A DNA stretch of 64,000 bases from Galeopsis tetrahit (lineage: Eukaryota > Streptophyta > Magnoliopsida > Lamiales > Lamiaceae): positions 55,982,063 to 56,046,062 of the forward strand of contig OY776120.1 in assembly GCA_963675135.1 (NCBI GenBank). Reading direction: 5' to 3'. The notes beneath the pieces were generated by a model that did not search any database, was not told where the DNA came from, and saw only the letters and a list, made by a program, of their open reading frames with translations. Shown here piece after piece: positions 31,827 to 43,656 of the stretch. How positions within the stretch are numbered: position 1 is the first letter of the stretch; each line of letters opens with the position of its first letter. The position numbers were made by a program, and so were the translations under genes.

Positions 31827-34800
31827 TTGTTTAAAGATTGTCCTGAGCACAAGAAGTCTACTGATCCTGCCAAAGCTGATGTAGCAGAGGCAAAAGGATA
31901 TGATAGTGCAGAAGTCATGAGCATAACAGATAGCAAACTTGTTAATGAATGGGTGTTGGATTCTGGATGTTCATTTCACATGTGTCCCACCAAATCTTGG
32001 TTTCAAAACCTGGAAATGATGGATGGTGGATCAGTTCTGTTGGGTAATGATGAAAGTTGCAATGTGAGGGGTATTGGCACTGTGAGGGTGAAGATGTTTA
32101 ATGATAAACATGTGATCCTGACCAATGTCAGATTTGTTCCAGATTTGAAGAGAAACCTTATATCTCTTGGCACATTGAATGCTTTGGGTTATGAATTCAA
32201 GACTGAAAAAGGATGTTTGTTTGTCACCAAAGCTGATAGAATAGTGATGCAAGGGGAGAAGTCTAATGGTCTATATTCTTTAATTGGTGAGACAATCAGA
32301 GGTGTTGCTGATGTTACCATGAGTTCTGAAGATGCTATGCTTTGGCATAAGAGGCTGGCACATGTGGGTGAGAAAGGTCTGATGGAGTTATCCAAGAAGG
32401 GGGCATTCCACCAGAAGACATTCAAAAGCCTGGAGTTCTGTGAGCAGTGCATTCTTGGGAAGTCCAAGAAGAAGTCATTCCAGAAGGGTGAGCACACTAC
32501 AAATGAGCTGCTGGATTATGTTCATTCAGATGTCTGGGGGCCATCAAGAACTGAAACCATTGGTGGAGGTAAGTATTTCATGTCAATTATAGATGACTAT
32601 TCTAGAAAAGTTTGGGTGTTCATTCTCAAACAGAAGAGTGAGGCCTTTACAAAATTCAAAGAATGGCTACTTGAGATAGAGAACAAGAAAGGAAAGTCCT
32701 TAAAACATTTGACGACAGATAATGGCCTTGAGTATCTATCAGCTGAATTCAATGAATTTTTTAAAGAGAAGGGCATTACTAGACATAGAACTGTCCCTCT
32801 TAATCCACAGCAAAATGGATTAGCAGAGAGAATGAATAGAACTATTCTAGAACGGGTCAGATGCATGTTAGCTGATGCTAAATTACCTAAAATCTTTTGG
32901 GGAGAAGCTGTATGTACTGCATGTTACTTGATAAACAAAACTCCCTCATATGGTTTAGAAGGTAAAACCCCAGATGAGATCTGGTATGGCAAGTTGTCTG
33001 ATTATTCAAAACTTAAAGTGTTTGGATGTCAGGCTTATGCACATATTAGACAGGATAAAAAGCCTAGGGCTCTGAAATGTATATTCATTGGCTATCCAAT
33101 AGGTGTCAAGGGCTATAGACTGTGGTGCCTTGAACCTGGTCATAAGAAAGTGATAATCAGCAGAGATGTTGATTTTAATGAGAAGGTAATGGGATATCCT
33201 CATAATGGAAACTCCCATGACCTAGATGGAAGAATTGTAAATGAGTCAGAAGAGAGTTTCTCAGCTGAGGTGGAGTTTCCCACATCAGGAGAGTTGACCC
33301 CAAAGGAGGTGGACAACTTTGCTGATACAGGAGACAACACCCCTGATGAGGTTGTTCCAGAACAGGTCCCAGAAGATGATCCAGAAGATCATTCAGAAGA
33401 TGAGGCCATGGAGGACAACCCTGCTGATCTGAGAAATTACAGCATTGCAAGAGATAGGCTCAGGAGGCAGATTCACCCCCCATCTAGGTTTGGTCAGGCT
33501 GATCTTGTGTCATATGCTCTGATCACAGCAGAAGAGGTGGAGCATTATGAGCCAAGAAACTATAAGGAAGCTATCACCAGTCCTGAAAGAGAGCAATGGA
33601 TAGCAGCCATGTCAGAAGAGTTGCAATCCTTAGAGAAGAATGAGACCTGGATCCTTGTGGAGAAGCCAGACAACTAGAAGTTGGTCAGCTGTAGATGGTT
33701 GTTCAAGAAGAAGCTTGAAGTTGGATTTGGTGGTGCTAGAGAGCAAATCAGATTCAAGGCTAGGTTGGTGGCAAGAGGATTCACACAAAGAGAAGGCATA
33801 GACTTCAATGAGGTATTCTCTCCTGTTGTTAAACACTGTTCAATAAGATTACTTTTGTCTAAGGTTGCTCAAGATGATCTTGAGTTACATCAGCTAGATG
33901 TCAAAAATGCATTCCTACATGGAGAATTAGCTGAAACAATATATATGCATCAACCAGAAGGGTTTATCATGCCTGAGTAAGGTATGCTTGCTTAAGAAAT
34001 CATTGTATGGGCTCAAGCAGAGTCCTAGACAATGGTATAGAAAGTTTGATACATTCATGCTTTCTATTGGTTTCTTAAGAAGCAAATATGATGGATGTGT
34101 ATATATTGGTAAACAAGATTATCTAGAGAGAACCTATCTACTGATCTATGTAGATGATATGTTAATAGCTAGCAAGAGTATGAGAAAGATTACCCAGCTG
34201 AAGCAGCAGCTGAGTAGCAAGTTCGAGATGAAGGATTTGGGTGAAGCCAAGAGAATATTAGGCATGGATATTCTCAGAAACAGGAAAGCAGGGAAGCTGT
34301 TCTTGTCCCAGAAAGGTTACATCTAGAAGGTGTTGAGAAGATTCCTTATGCACCAGTCCAGACCTGTTAGTACTTCATTTGGCCAGCAATTCAAGTTGTC
34401 AGCCAAGCAATCTCCTCAAACAGCTGAAGAGAAGAAGCAGATGCTTACTGTTCCATATGCAAATGGAGTTGGAAGTCTTATGTATGCTATGGTTTGTAGT
34501 AGACCAGATCTTGCCTATGCTGTTAGTATGGTGAGTAGGTTCATGGGAAATCTAGGAAAGCTACATTGGGAAGCTTTAAAGTGGATTCTAAGATATCTGA
34601 ATGGTTCAGAAGACTTATGATTATTGTTTGAAAAATCAGCTGATACCAAGAGACCTTTGATTGGATTTGTGGATTATGATTTTGCTGGAAACATAGATAC
34701 AAGGAAGTCTTTATCTGGTTATGTGTTTACATTGTATGGCACTACTATCACTTGGAGAGCAGCTTTACAATCTATGGTGACCTTATCCACAACAAAAGCT

Positions 34801-35048
34801 GAATATATAGCCTTAACAGAAGCTGTGAAGGAAGCAATGTGGTTGAAGGGCATTCTGAGAGATTTTGGCATATTTCAGAAAAGTGTTCCTGTGCTGTGTG
34901 ATAATCAGAGTACAATTCATCTAGCAAAACATCAAGTGTTTCATGAGAGGTAGAGAATGCAGCTGATATGGTAACTAAGGCATTACCAAGCAATAAGTTC
35001 AACCATTGCATGGAGTTGGTAAACCTTAGTACCTGGGATGTTCATTAA
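31827..35048 (+). pseudogene. Element F pol, multiple stops and a deletion
   Basis: Protease WVLDSGCSFHMCP near 31951; integrase with WHKRLAHVG, the DDE core (SDVWGP, TDNGLEY, AERMN); RT with YVDDMLIAS near 34149; RNase H with TKAEYIA and CDNQSTIH. Breaks: TAG at 33675-33677, a TAA with frame change near 33978, TAG at about 34324, TGA near 34618, and a deletion at about 34951 that removes the usual KHIDVRYHF region before the last motif (ADMVTKALP). One open stretch of 616 codons (31827-33677) covers protease and integrase. Inactive. Confidence 0.9.
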
Positions 35049-35115
35049 GAAGAGAATGAACAAACAGCCTTGATGAGGGCTGGGAAGAAGGCAATCTTGC
35101 ATTAAGGTGGAGAAT

Positions 35116-35765
35116 TGTTAGGATTAATGCAATATTGGATGTCATCTAATATCTATCTATCAGAAGAGTTGCTATTGTTCTGATCTTGGAGTTCAGCAAA
35201 GTTGAGTTAAGGAGTAATTCAACTGATAAGGTTTAGTGGTCTTCTTAGGAGTCAACTAATCTGAAATTATTGAGTTTGGACAACTCTGCTAGACAAGTTA
35301 TCTGAAGTCAGTTCAGGAGAGTTGGGGCCAAGTCTGCTGAGACAAGTCTGCTGAAGACAAGTCTGCTTATCCCAAGTCTGCTGAGACAACTCCGCTGGGT
35401 CAAGTCTACTGAAATCTAGTTTTCAGAGTTAGTTAATTCTGTTATTTCTGTTAGTTAGTTAGTTGGTTAGTGACGGTTATCCAATGCATTGTACATCTAT
35501 AAATATACCATCTAGTGCATAGGTTGTAGGTTACTGAATTTGAGAGTTTCGAGAGATCAAGCTTAGTGAATACTTGTAATCTGTAACTTTCATTTGAGAT
35601 TAGTGAAGAGAGTCTTCTATCCTCCGTGGACGTAGATCATTTGATCGAACCACGTAAATTCCGTGTTCTTTCTTTGAGTTCTTTATACGTTTCAATTCAT
35701 TGCGTTTCTAGTTGTCTTGATTTATCATTTGTAAGGAGTTGCTTTGTGGATACAATTCCGCAACA
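35116..35765 (+). repeat. 3' LTR of element F (650 bp)
   Basis: Same ends as the 5' LTR. It differs by several substitutions and by indels in the GACAACTCTGCTGA word region, so the insertion is not recent. Confidence 0.92.
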
Positions 35766-36055
35766 TATATATATATATATATATATATACGGGTAAGTAG
35801 GTGGAGCGGGTTTGGCAAAAATCATGACTCATCTCATACACGCTTAATCGGGTCCATACCTGATCCATACGAGTCGGGTTCAATGCGGGTCTGGGTTTGA
35901 ACCCGCTCCATGGTCATCCCTTTTTTAAAAAAAATGATTTGCTAGTATGCAAAAAGCCACGACTATGCAAAAAATAAATTATGAAGTCCACTATTTAAAA
36001 ACCCAGAAAAAACTAAATTTATTAGCAAACTTTAAAAGATTTCACACATAATATT

Positions 36056-36286
36056 CTGAAAACTCTAATGTAGTCCAATGGTTTTAATTTACTCAGTTTA
36101 TTACAATATCATCAAGACAAGAAGGGACCGTACACATACATGTATACTTTTCATCTAATTACTGAATTGTCTGAAAACTCTAATGTAGTTAAATGGTTTC
36201 AATATACTCAGTTTATTACAATATCATCAAGACAAGAAGGGACCACACACATACATGTATATTTTTTCATCAAATTACTGAATTCT
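36056..36286. repeat. 115-bp tandem duplication
   Basis: A unit beginning CTGAAAACTCTAATGTAGT at 36056 recurs at 36171 with about 90% identity. A third fragment (CAAGAAGGGACCACACACAT) follows near 36340. Confidence 0.85.
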
Positions 36287-36510
36287 GGGAATCCTCTTCA
36301 CTCCTACAATTATCGACTATGGTGTCATCTAATTATCGACAAGAAGGGACCACACACATAACATGTTTGACCATATTCTAATGATGTTGGTACCTATAAC
36401 ATACAGTATTAACATTAAGAATAACAGTTGTGTACTTGGTTCATGTAAACTTCATACTATTTTTAACCCATTTACAAAATGGGTCTAACAAAACGCTGTG
36501 TATAGGATCC

Positions 36511-36598
36511 ATTTTAAAAAATTGGGTAGGTTCAACGGAGTTCACTAATATCAGATTTTAAAAAATTGGGTAGGTTCAACGGAGTTCACTAATATCAG
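36511..36598. repeat. Perfect 44-bp tandem duplication
   Basis: Two adjacent identical 44-base units beginning ATTTTAAAAAATTGGGTAGG at 36511 and 36555. Confidence 0.9.
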
Positions 36599-38177
36599 AA
36601 TCTGTCATACAAATTTTTTTCTAACATTAATTGGAAACTATTATACATTCCCAATTATTCCCTTAATCACAGTACCTCGGTCATTTACAAGTGTAGCTGT
36701 CAATTGCAAATGATCTCTATAATCATAGACATCAGCAGTATACTAATGGCAGCCATTGTACGTGTTATTTATAAATAGAACTCAAAATCGATCACCTTTC
36801 TCGTAATTGGACCTAACTTAGTTTTTAAAGAAAGGACACTTCAAATCAACAGCATAACAAAAAGGCAAAAACCTGTGTGAGTGATTGTCACTTTTTACTT
36901 AATCACTATCACTTTTCACTCAAACATTATCACTTTTTATATATGAGGCCCGTCTGACAGATCTCTTTCTGTGAGACGGTCTCACCCAAGACTAGCCCTA
37001 ACAAAAAAATTCCATATCCAAAACCTCACACTGCATAACATGCTTTTCCAATAAATAATGGCACTTATAAAACCTAAATCACTGTTACTCTAAGCAAAAC
37101 CAGTATCGCCAATTATAATTTATAAAAGAAAAAATAAAAAAGAAACCCTACCACACTCAAGAACCACCGTGGTATGCTTTTAACTAGATTCTTATTTTAC
37201 CTCACACCCTCTGTGTCTTTGATCTCGTCGTCTCGAGAAGGCTGACAAATTGAAGCAATCTCTTTCACCGGGTTTGAGTGTCCAAGACATGGAGGTTTCG
37301 TGATTCTAATTTAACTAGATTCTTATTATTGGATGATGATATTTTATCATAACATAGTTTGTTCATTAAGTGAGATTCCATATTTAATTATGGGCTCAAA
37401 GATATTATGTCAAGATATTAAAGGTTCTGTTAGGATTTCTAGCGGATACACAGTAGATAATATATATACACCTCTTTGTATCAATACAAGAATTACGTTG
37501 AAACAATATGATTCTCTCATTAATTTATAATAATTCATAAATCTGAATTACTCTGTTTCTGTAAACATAAATACAACAAGATTTAAAATTTTAATCAGCA
37601 ACAACATTCAATTTACTCAACCATTTAGAGTCGACAAAAGTGATCAAGTAAGAGAGGATTTACCTAAGATAGCAACAACGTTGGGTGGTGGCAGCATAAA
37701 TCGATTTCGACAGAGGTAGAAAAAGAGTTGTGGTAGCGGCTGTGAATTAGGATTTACGAGTTATGCGGTAATTCTTTCACAGAAGTTGAAAAGGTGAGTT
37801 TTTATGTGTAGATTGAGGCCGATAATTGTTGCCCAAATTTAGGGATTTAGAATTTGGGATTTAAGTTCCCTCCAAACTTACCCGCCTCTCTCAAAGAAAA
37901 ATAATTAATTTATCCGCGCCTTTCTCAAATCATGAGTATTTTATTTTAAGCCTACTAAATAATATATAAACGCCAAATAATTAAATAAAGCAAAATTTAA
38001 ATATTAGCCATACTTTTAAAAAATATATTATAAATCTCAAATAATAATAATAATAATAAATATATATATATATAGAACCTTTGTGCATAATTTGTTATCA
38101 AATATATATATATATATGATAGAATCTTTGAGAATCTTTTATTAAACCTATTTATTAGTTAAATGAAAGAAATACTA

Positions 38178-38822
38178 TAAAATACCTTTCAATAGGAAAT
38201 CCTCTAATTAAAAGATTTTATTTTCATGTCAATCCAAATTAATTCATGAATGTGAATCTGGTCAAATATCATATACAAAACATTGGCGTAAAAAATCCTT
38301 GGAAATTGGCGGTAATATGTGCGAAATCGAGGAGGTTGCCGTCTTTTAATTCCTTATTAATATCCTCCGTCTTTTATTAAGTGTCACTTTGCCTTTTTTA
38401 ATATTTTTAAAATAAGTATCATTCTACACATTTTTCTTTAATTTTGACAATTTTACCCTTATACATTATACTCCCTCCATTTTCTTTACCTTGATTTAAG
38501 TTTTTTCCCTTTTAAATATAATATTATAGCATAAATCATGGATAAACCTTAATTATTGTATACATGAATATCACTTACAATATTGGCCACATTCATTACT
38601 AAACATAAATTTAATATTAAAATTAGTTATCATTAAAGAAGGGTAAAATGGTCCATGATTATATATCTTAATTTGTTGAAAATTGTTAAAATGACACTTA
38701 ATTAAAAGTGGAGGGAGTATAAAATACCTTTCAATTAGTAAAGCTTCCAATTAAAAGATTTTATTTTCAGGGCAATCCAAACTAATTCATGAAAGTGGAT
38801 TTTGTCAAATATTATATACAAA
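38178..38822. repeat. Direct repeats of about 105 bp around a MITE
   Basis: 38178-38283 and 38719-38822 both read TAAAATACCTTTCAAT...TTAAAAGATTTTATTTTCA...TATACAAA with about 85% identity. They lie on either side of the Stowaway-like segment. Confidence 0.75.
38363..38717. mobile_element. Stowaway-like MITE, possibly two nested copies
   Basis: The left end near 38363 (TCCTCCGTCTTTTATTAAGTG) is the complement of the right end (ACACTTAATTAAAAGTGGAGG, to 38717). A second CTCCCTCC start lies inside at 38471 after TA. Boundaries of the inner copy are uncertain. Confidence 0.6.
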
Positions 38823-39153
38823 TAATATTCATTTGAATAGCTAAACAAGCTATAACCAAGTTACTTATTTTCACAATTAATTATTTACATAATTTAATTT
38901 AGAATAGAATTAGTTAAAATTCAAAAAAAAAAAATCCTAAACTCAAAGACTTGAAAACATACTCCAAAAAGAAATTCCAAAAAAAAAAAAAAATCAGATC
39001 TAATTGTGTTACTTTATTGAGAAATGTGTAACTTTATAAATGAAATTAGTAAAAAATATGCGAGAATATCAAAAGATCTATTAAATCGTGACCCACTAGT
39101 TTGAAACGTAAATTTAACAAAGTAAAAGAGTCATTGAACAAGAAGAATCTGCT

Positions 39154-39729
39154 ATGAAAAAATGTGAAGAAGAGAAAGTGAGCAAGAAAGTGGAAGCAAC
39201 GAAAAGAAACGATTGTATTGATCTTGATATGTGTAATATTATATATATTAGTGTTTGTAGTGTAGAATGGATTTTTTCACCCTTCCTTTATTTCTTCTCG
39301 CCGCTTGTGGTTAGGGTTGAAAATCAAACCAAGTTATTCGATACTCGATTCAAGATCATTCAGTAAAAGCTCGTTTGAGTTCGATTCAACATAGATATCA
39401 AATAAGGTGGAACATATATTTATGTTCGGTACAGTCTAAAGCTCGGCTGGAGCTCGATAAGTAAAAAAATAAAATTTAGTGTAAAAATGTCAAACTACTC
39501 GAGCTCGGCTCGAATAAAGCTCGTTCGATCTCAGCTCGTTTAATTACCAAACAAGCTCAAATAATAATTTTAAAACTCGATAATATTTCAAACAAGCTTG
39601 AACTACATCACGTTCGGCTCGACTCATTTACAACCATACTTGTAGTGCAAGGTCTTGTTGTCGTCTATGTTAAAGTTATTGTTTATCGACCATGAAAAAA
39701 TGTGAAGAAGAGAAAACGAGCAAGAAAGT
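39154..39729. repeat. Short direct repeats flanking a hAT MITE
   Basis: ATGAAAAAATGTGAAGAAGA begins at 39154 and again at 39692; about 38 bases are shared with two or three mismatches. The MITE at 39312-39638 lies between them. Confidence 0.7.
39312..39638. mobile_element. hAT-type MITE, 327 bp, GAGCTCGGCTCG-rich
   Basis: Ends TAGGGTTGAAAAT and ATTTACAACCATA (imperfect inverted repeats). Flanking octamers CTTGTGGT (39304-39311) and CTTGTAGT (39639-39646) differ at one base. The interior has GAGCTCGGCTCGA and GCTCGTT words. Confidence 0.7.
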
Positions 39730-40444
39730 TAAAAATCGGCGGTTTCGATTTAAGCAAAATATTTAATTTTTCTCGTTCCGTTTTTGCTCATTTTTTTGTT
39801 TGTTTTCACTTATTTTTAATATTTAAATTAATATATTTTTACCACATAAAATTTAAACCATCAACATAATTGAAAAAACGACAATTTAACTGTAACCTTA
39901 ATTCTCATCATTCACTTTATGTCAATTTAGGCATTTTTCGCTCTCTGTCACACCCAAGGCCGTCAGATGTTTTTTATGGTCTGCCTCGTTGTGCACATCG
40001 TAGTTTGTATAAATTCTTTCAAAGGTTAGTTTTTTTTTTCTAATTAATAGTCTCCCCATTTTATAAAGATTTTTTATTTTACATATTTTTTAAAAACATC
40101 ATTAAACTATTTTAAAAAATTAAATAAAAACTAAATAAATTTAAAAAGTATAAAACTTATATTAACAAATCATAAAAAATAATTTATTAATTAAAAATAC
40201 ACTAAATATAAAAATATAAAAAAATATACACTAAAACTTGAAAAATTATAATATTACTAAATCTGAAAAAATATATGCCCAGCCCTAGTTGTCTCACCAA
40301 AATAAAAATTATATTGATAAATTTTTTACTGTTTTTGAATATGAAGAATTGAAACTAAATATATATTATAGTAATTTATATTTTAATTAGATTTATTTAA
40401 ACAATTAATAAATCCTAAAAATACTAAAAAAAAAAAAAAAAATT

Positions 40445-40462
40445 AGATTGAGCGCTCAATCT
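40445..40462. repeat. 18-bp perfect palindrome
   Basis: AGATTGAGCGCTCAATCT in AT-rich sequence. Could be chance or a small hairpin. Confidence 0.6.
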
Positions 40463-40939
40463 GGCGGGATTCTCAAAAAATTTATTAGGAATATTTCAAA
40501 TTTTGATTTTATTCAATCTCCCACAAAAATATATTCTTACCCTACCTTTTTTTTTACATATATTCAAATCACGCCTCCATGAGTTTATTTCGACTCTTAC
40601 TTTTTTCATATATCCAAATAACTCTCAAACCCCCAATGGTGCATCTATGTGTTTATTTTGGTTCTTGTGCTGATACCTGATTTCTTATCCTGCAAAGGTG
40701 AGTTTTCTTCTTTCTTTTTCAATTTTCTTTACTGTCGGTATAATTATTACTTGTTGCTATCGTTATTCAATTCGATCTTATTTTTGGGGAATTGCGAAAC
40801 TGCAATGATTTAAATTTGTGCGTGAGTATATATGCGTGTGTTGTGTGCGACTGGACTCTTGAATTTTTTATTTAAAAAAAAATCATATAGTAGTCGAATT
40901 TATTTCCTAGAGATATACATATTTCATAAAATATTGTAT

Positions 40940-41062
40940 GGCATATTTATATATATGTGTGTGCGCTGCATATATATATATATAGTTATATGTGTATGAC
41001 TTGTGTGAGTGTGTATATATACGTATATGTGTTGTTGAGTAAGCAATATATAAATATAACTA

Positions 41063-41093
<31 letters not shown>

Positions 41094-41215
41094 GTGTGAG
41101 TAATAAATAAATATGTGTGTGCAGTGTGAGTAATATATATGTATGACGTGTGTGCGTATATATATATGTGTGTGCTTTGTGTATATATATCTATATAGGT
41201 GTGTTGTCTGTAGAT
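40940..41215. repeat. GT/TA microsatellite cluster
   Basis: Mixed ATATAT, GTGTGT and T-run tracts just left of element C. Similar tracts resume at 55970-56165 on its right, showing that C landed inside one microsatellite-rich part of the CACTA element. Confidence 0.8.
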
Positions 41216-41299
41216 AATTAGATAAGTGTTACCATCTAATGCTTGTTCCTAGGCGCTCATTTGGATCATGGACAAGAAGTCTATGAAAGTCAATGAACA

Positions 41300-43208
41300 T
41301 GTTGGTCCTGAAAGGAGTATATGACAAGTGTATGGGGGGGGGGGGAATACACTTGTATGCAATTCTTTTGCTAATTTGATCAAACCAGAGTTTCAGCAAG
41401 GTTGTCTTGGACAACTCTGCTGAAGAAGATTAACTCTTCTAAGATAATCAAACTACTAAGTACTATTGAGTACTTAGTTGAATAACTATCTAAGGGAGTT
41501 ATATGTGCGGAATAGTGGTTGGCCCTTTAAGTTTTAGACTCCTTTAATTTCTGAAATCACTTAGTCAATGTAACAAAGTCCAGTTAAGCTTCAGGGAAGT
41601 TGTCCAAAACAGTTTTGCACAGTCTTTGAATATGTATCTTTGAAAGATCAGTTTTGTGTGCAGTGTTGAGTGAATGTAAGTATTTGTAAAGTAAATTAAC
41701 ACAAGAGTTTATAGTGGTTCAGAGACTCAAGCTCCTACATCCACTTTCCCTGATTTAATAGGATAATTCCTTCACTCTTGGAATTAACTTGTTTTATAGT
41801 GCCAAGGTGCACTTGATCAAGAACACCACTCCTTGGTGAATTGATCCCTAGGATGTCTAGAGTCCTAGTACCCTCTTCTCAACTCAGAACTGAACTGTTC
41901 TTCTCTCAACAGTCAGTTCCTACCACTTCTACTACTACAACCTTCTCACTTTCACTCTTGAAAGATGTAAGGGTTGAAGTAAGGTTCCAACTAATGAGAT
42001 ATCCTTTACAATGAAGATCAGTGTATAAGGATAGGATATCTCTCTAAGCTTGTGTATGGATATACAATTGGGTTCAGCTTAGATGAAGTGTTTGAAGACT
42101 AAGATAGTCTTTGAAAGCTTTGAAAGCACTCTAGCTTGTAAGAACTTTGAGCTTAGTTGGATTGTGTTGAGGTTGAGGTGCTTTAAAATGATCTTCACAC
42201 TTCTGTATTTATAGACAAAATGGAGGATTTGCCCGTTGGAGAGGCAGCCCCAAATTTCTATAAATGTCTTCCTTGAGTTCTTCAAACTGGAAGACAGATT
42301 CTTGATAGTGACATGTCCTCATTTGGGTAATAAACGGCTGTAACAGTTTTGTCTTCATTCTGCAGCACTTTTCCCAATGTTTGACTTCTTGTTAGGACTT
42401 GGACATGGCTTCTGAAGGTTGATCCAATGATAGGACAACATTCCTTATCATCTGGACAACTCTCCTTATCACTATCAGCAGTTTTGCTTTTCAGCATGGT
42501 TGGCTTGCTCTTCTTCAGATGACTTGGCTCTTTCCCTTTATTTCTCTTGAGGATGGTCTTAGCTTATTTCTTTGAGGACCTTTAGGGACTGGTTGTCTCA
42601 AACTCTTCAGCATAGTTGATCTCAGGCTTTCAGAGCACTTGATCTTGATCAATTTAGCTGAGACAACTTCTCTGGACAACTCTCCTGATCAGTATATTTA
42701 ATCTTTTTGCATCAGAGCACTTTATGCATAGAGTTGACTTCTCTGGACAACTCTCCTGATAAAAACCTTTGAGTAGTCTTGTCCTTTTGAGCTAGGTAAG
42801 CTTGTTCTTGCATATGGCTAGCTTCTTTGGACAACTCTCCTGATCAGAGCATATGAATATTTTCTCTGGACAACTCTCCTGATCAGAGCATCTTCATTGG
42901 ACTTGTCCTTTTGAGCTTTACAATCTTGTTCTTGCATAAGAGCATCTTAGATTTCATAGAGTGTCCTTGCTCTTAAGTGATTGTTCCAGAATTTGAGCCT
43001 TGAGGGGACTTGATCTTGATCATCTTCAAAGCATAGGTTCCCCCTCAAATTGTGCATCTAATTGTCTAAGAGCTACCTAACATTTCAGCTTCTCATCTAG
43101 CCTATAATCTATATGTTCTAACATTCTTAGAACATATTTATATTGACTTAGGCATGTCTCAGGGGGTTTTGGTATTAGATCAAAACATATCTCATTTTAT
43201 TCCCAACA
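41300..43208 (-). repeat. 3' LTR of element C (1909 bp)
   Basis: In plus orientation starts TGTTGGTCCTG and ends TTCCCAACA at the polypurine tract. Contains a G homopolymer near 41334-41344, a TATA box at about 42207 and at least four GGACAACTCTCCTGAT words (42674, 42743, 42829, 42867). Confidence 0.95.
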
Positions 43209-43222
43209 ATTTCCCCCTTTTT
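43209..43222 (-). other. Polypurine tract of element C
   Basis: Minus strand AAAAAGGGGGAAAT directly before the LTR. Confidence 0.9.
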
Positions 43223-43656
43223 GATGATGCCAAAACCTACACAATCTAAGCAAAAGTGACTTGTCTACATCTATTACATATATCTTCAGAAGACATGACT
43301 AAGGTCAATATTCCTGAAAAGATAATGTGTTAGTGTATTCACTGTTTTTGTTGCAAGTAGGTTTCAAGGATAGTCATAGAGAGATTTGTGTTTCTTGATT
43401 CAAAATAAGTTCAACTATCATTCATTCAAAAATCATTACAGGCATGTTGATAGTTGAAATTAACATATCAGAGCATGAATCAATACATCAGAGCAATTCA
43501 TTACAATAATTCAAAATAATATTTTCAGCATCAGAGCACAGAACTTGTATCAGAGCAATTCATAACAAACCAGAGCAAACAGATTAACACATCAGCAATC
43601 TTGACCATATTTCAGCATAGTTGATCATTCAAGTAAGGTCAGAAGACTTAGCCATT

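Larger units (their letters stand above)
30390..35765 (+). mobile_element. Copia element F (Tork-like)
   Basis: Complete but mutated element: 5' LTR 30390-31056, gag from 31103, pol to 35048, purine-rich AAGGTGGAGAA tract before the 3' LTR 35116-35765. TATAT duplicated on both sides (30385-30389 and 35766-35770). The Gag N-terminus (FNGKRNFGLWKAKM) and single CCHC knuckle resemble the Tork/Tnt1 branch. Sequence after the 5' LTR (ATTAGCGCCGTCTGTGGG) differs from the iMet site of the Sirevirus-like elements. No extra ORFs. Confidence 0.9.
30090..35921. mobile_element. hAT-type MITE, split by element F
   Basis: Left end TAGGGATGACAATGG and right end CCATGGTCATCCCT are inverted repeats of about 20 bases with a few mismatches. 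Flanking octamers TTCTTAAA (30082-30089) and TTTTTAAA (35922-35929) differ at one base, fitting an 8-bp hAT duplication. Without the Copia insertion it is about 456 bp, with a TA microsatellite in the middle where F landed. Confidence 0.65.
35930..41294. other. CACTA interior without recognisable genes
   Basis: AT-rich sequence with only short chance reading frames (longest about 70-80 codons). It holds the tandem repeats, MITEs and microsatellites listed separately. A motif GTGAGACGGTCTCAC near 36980 is of a kind common in plant repeats. The stretch 37150-37900 (CCTCACACCC, GTGGTGGCAGC) looks less AT-biased and could be leader or captured sequence, but I see no coding frame. The transposase catalytic gene expected in an autonomous CACTA element is not visible. 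Confidence 0.55.

Noticed and set aside
33675..34620. Readthrough stops in element F pol
   Set aside because: Four different stops plus a frame change and a deletion; simple decay is the better explanation.
36000..37900. Possible captured host gene inside the CACTA element
   Set aside because: Some stretches are less AT-rich and have splice-like words, but no frame over about 80 codons and no recognisable protein.
39154..39366. 70-codon frame starting MKKCEEEKVSKKVEATKR
   Set aside because: It runs into the hAT MITE, its start is a locally duplicated 38-base segment, and it has no homologous features.
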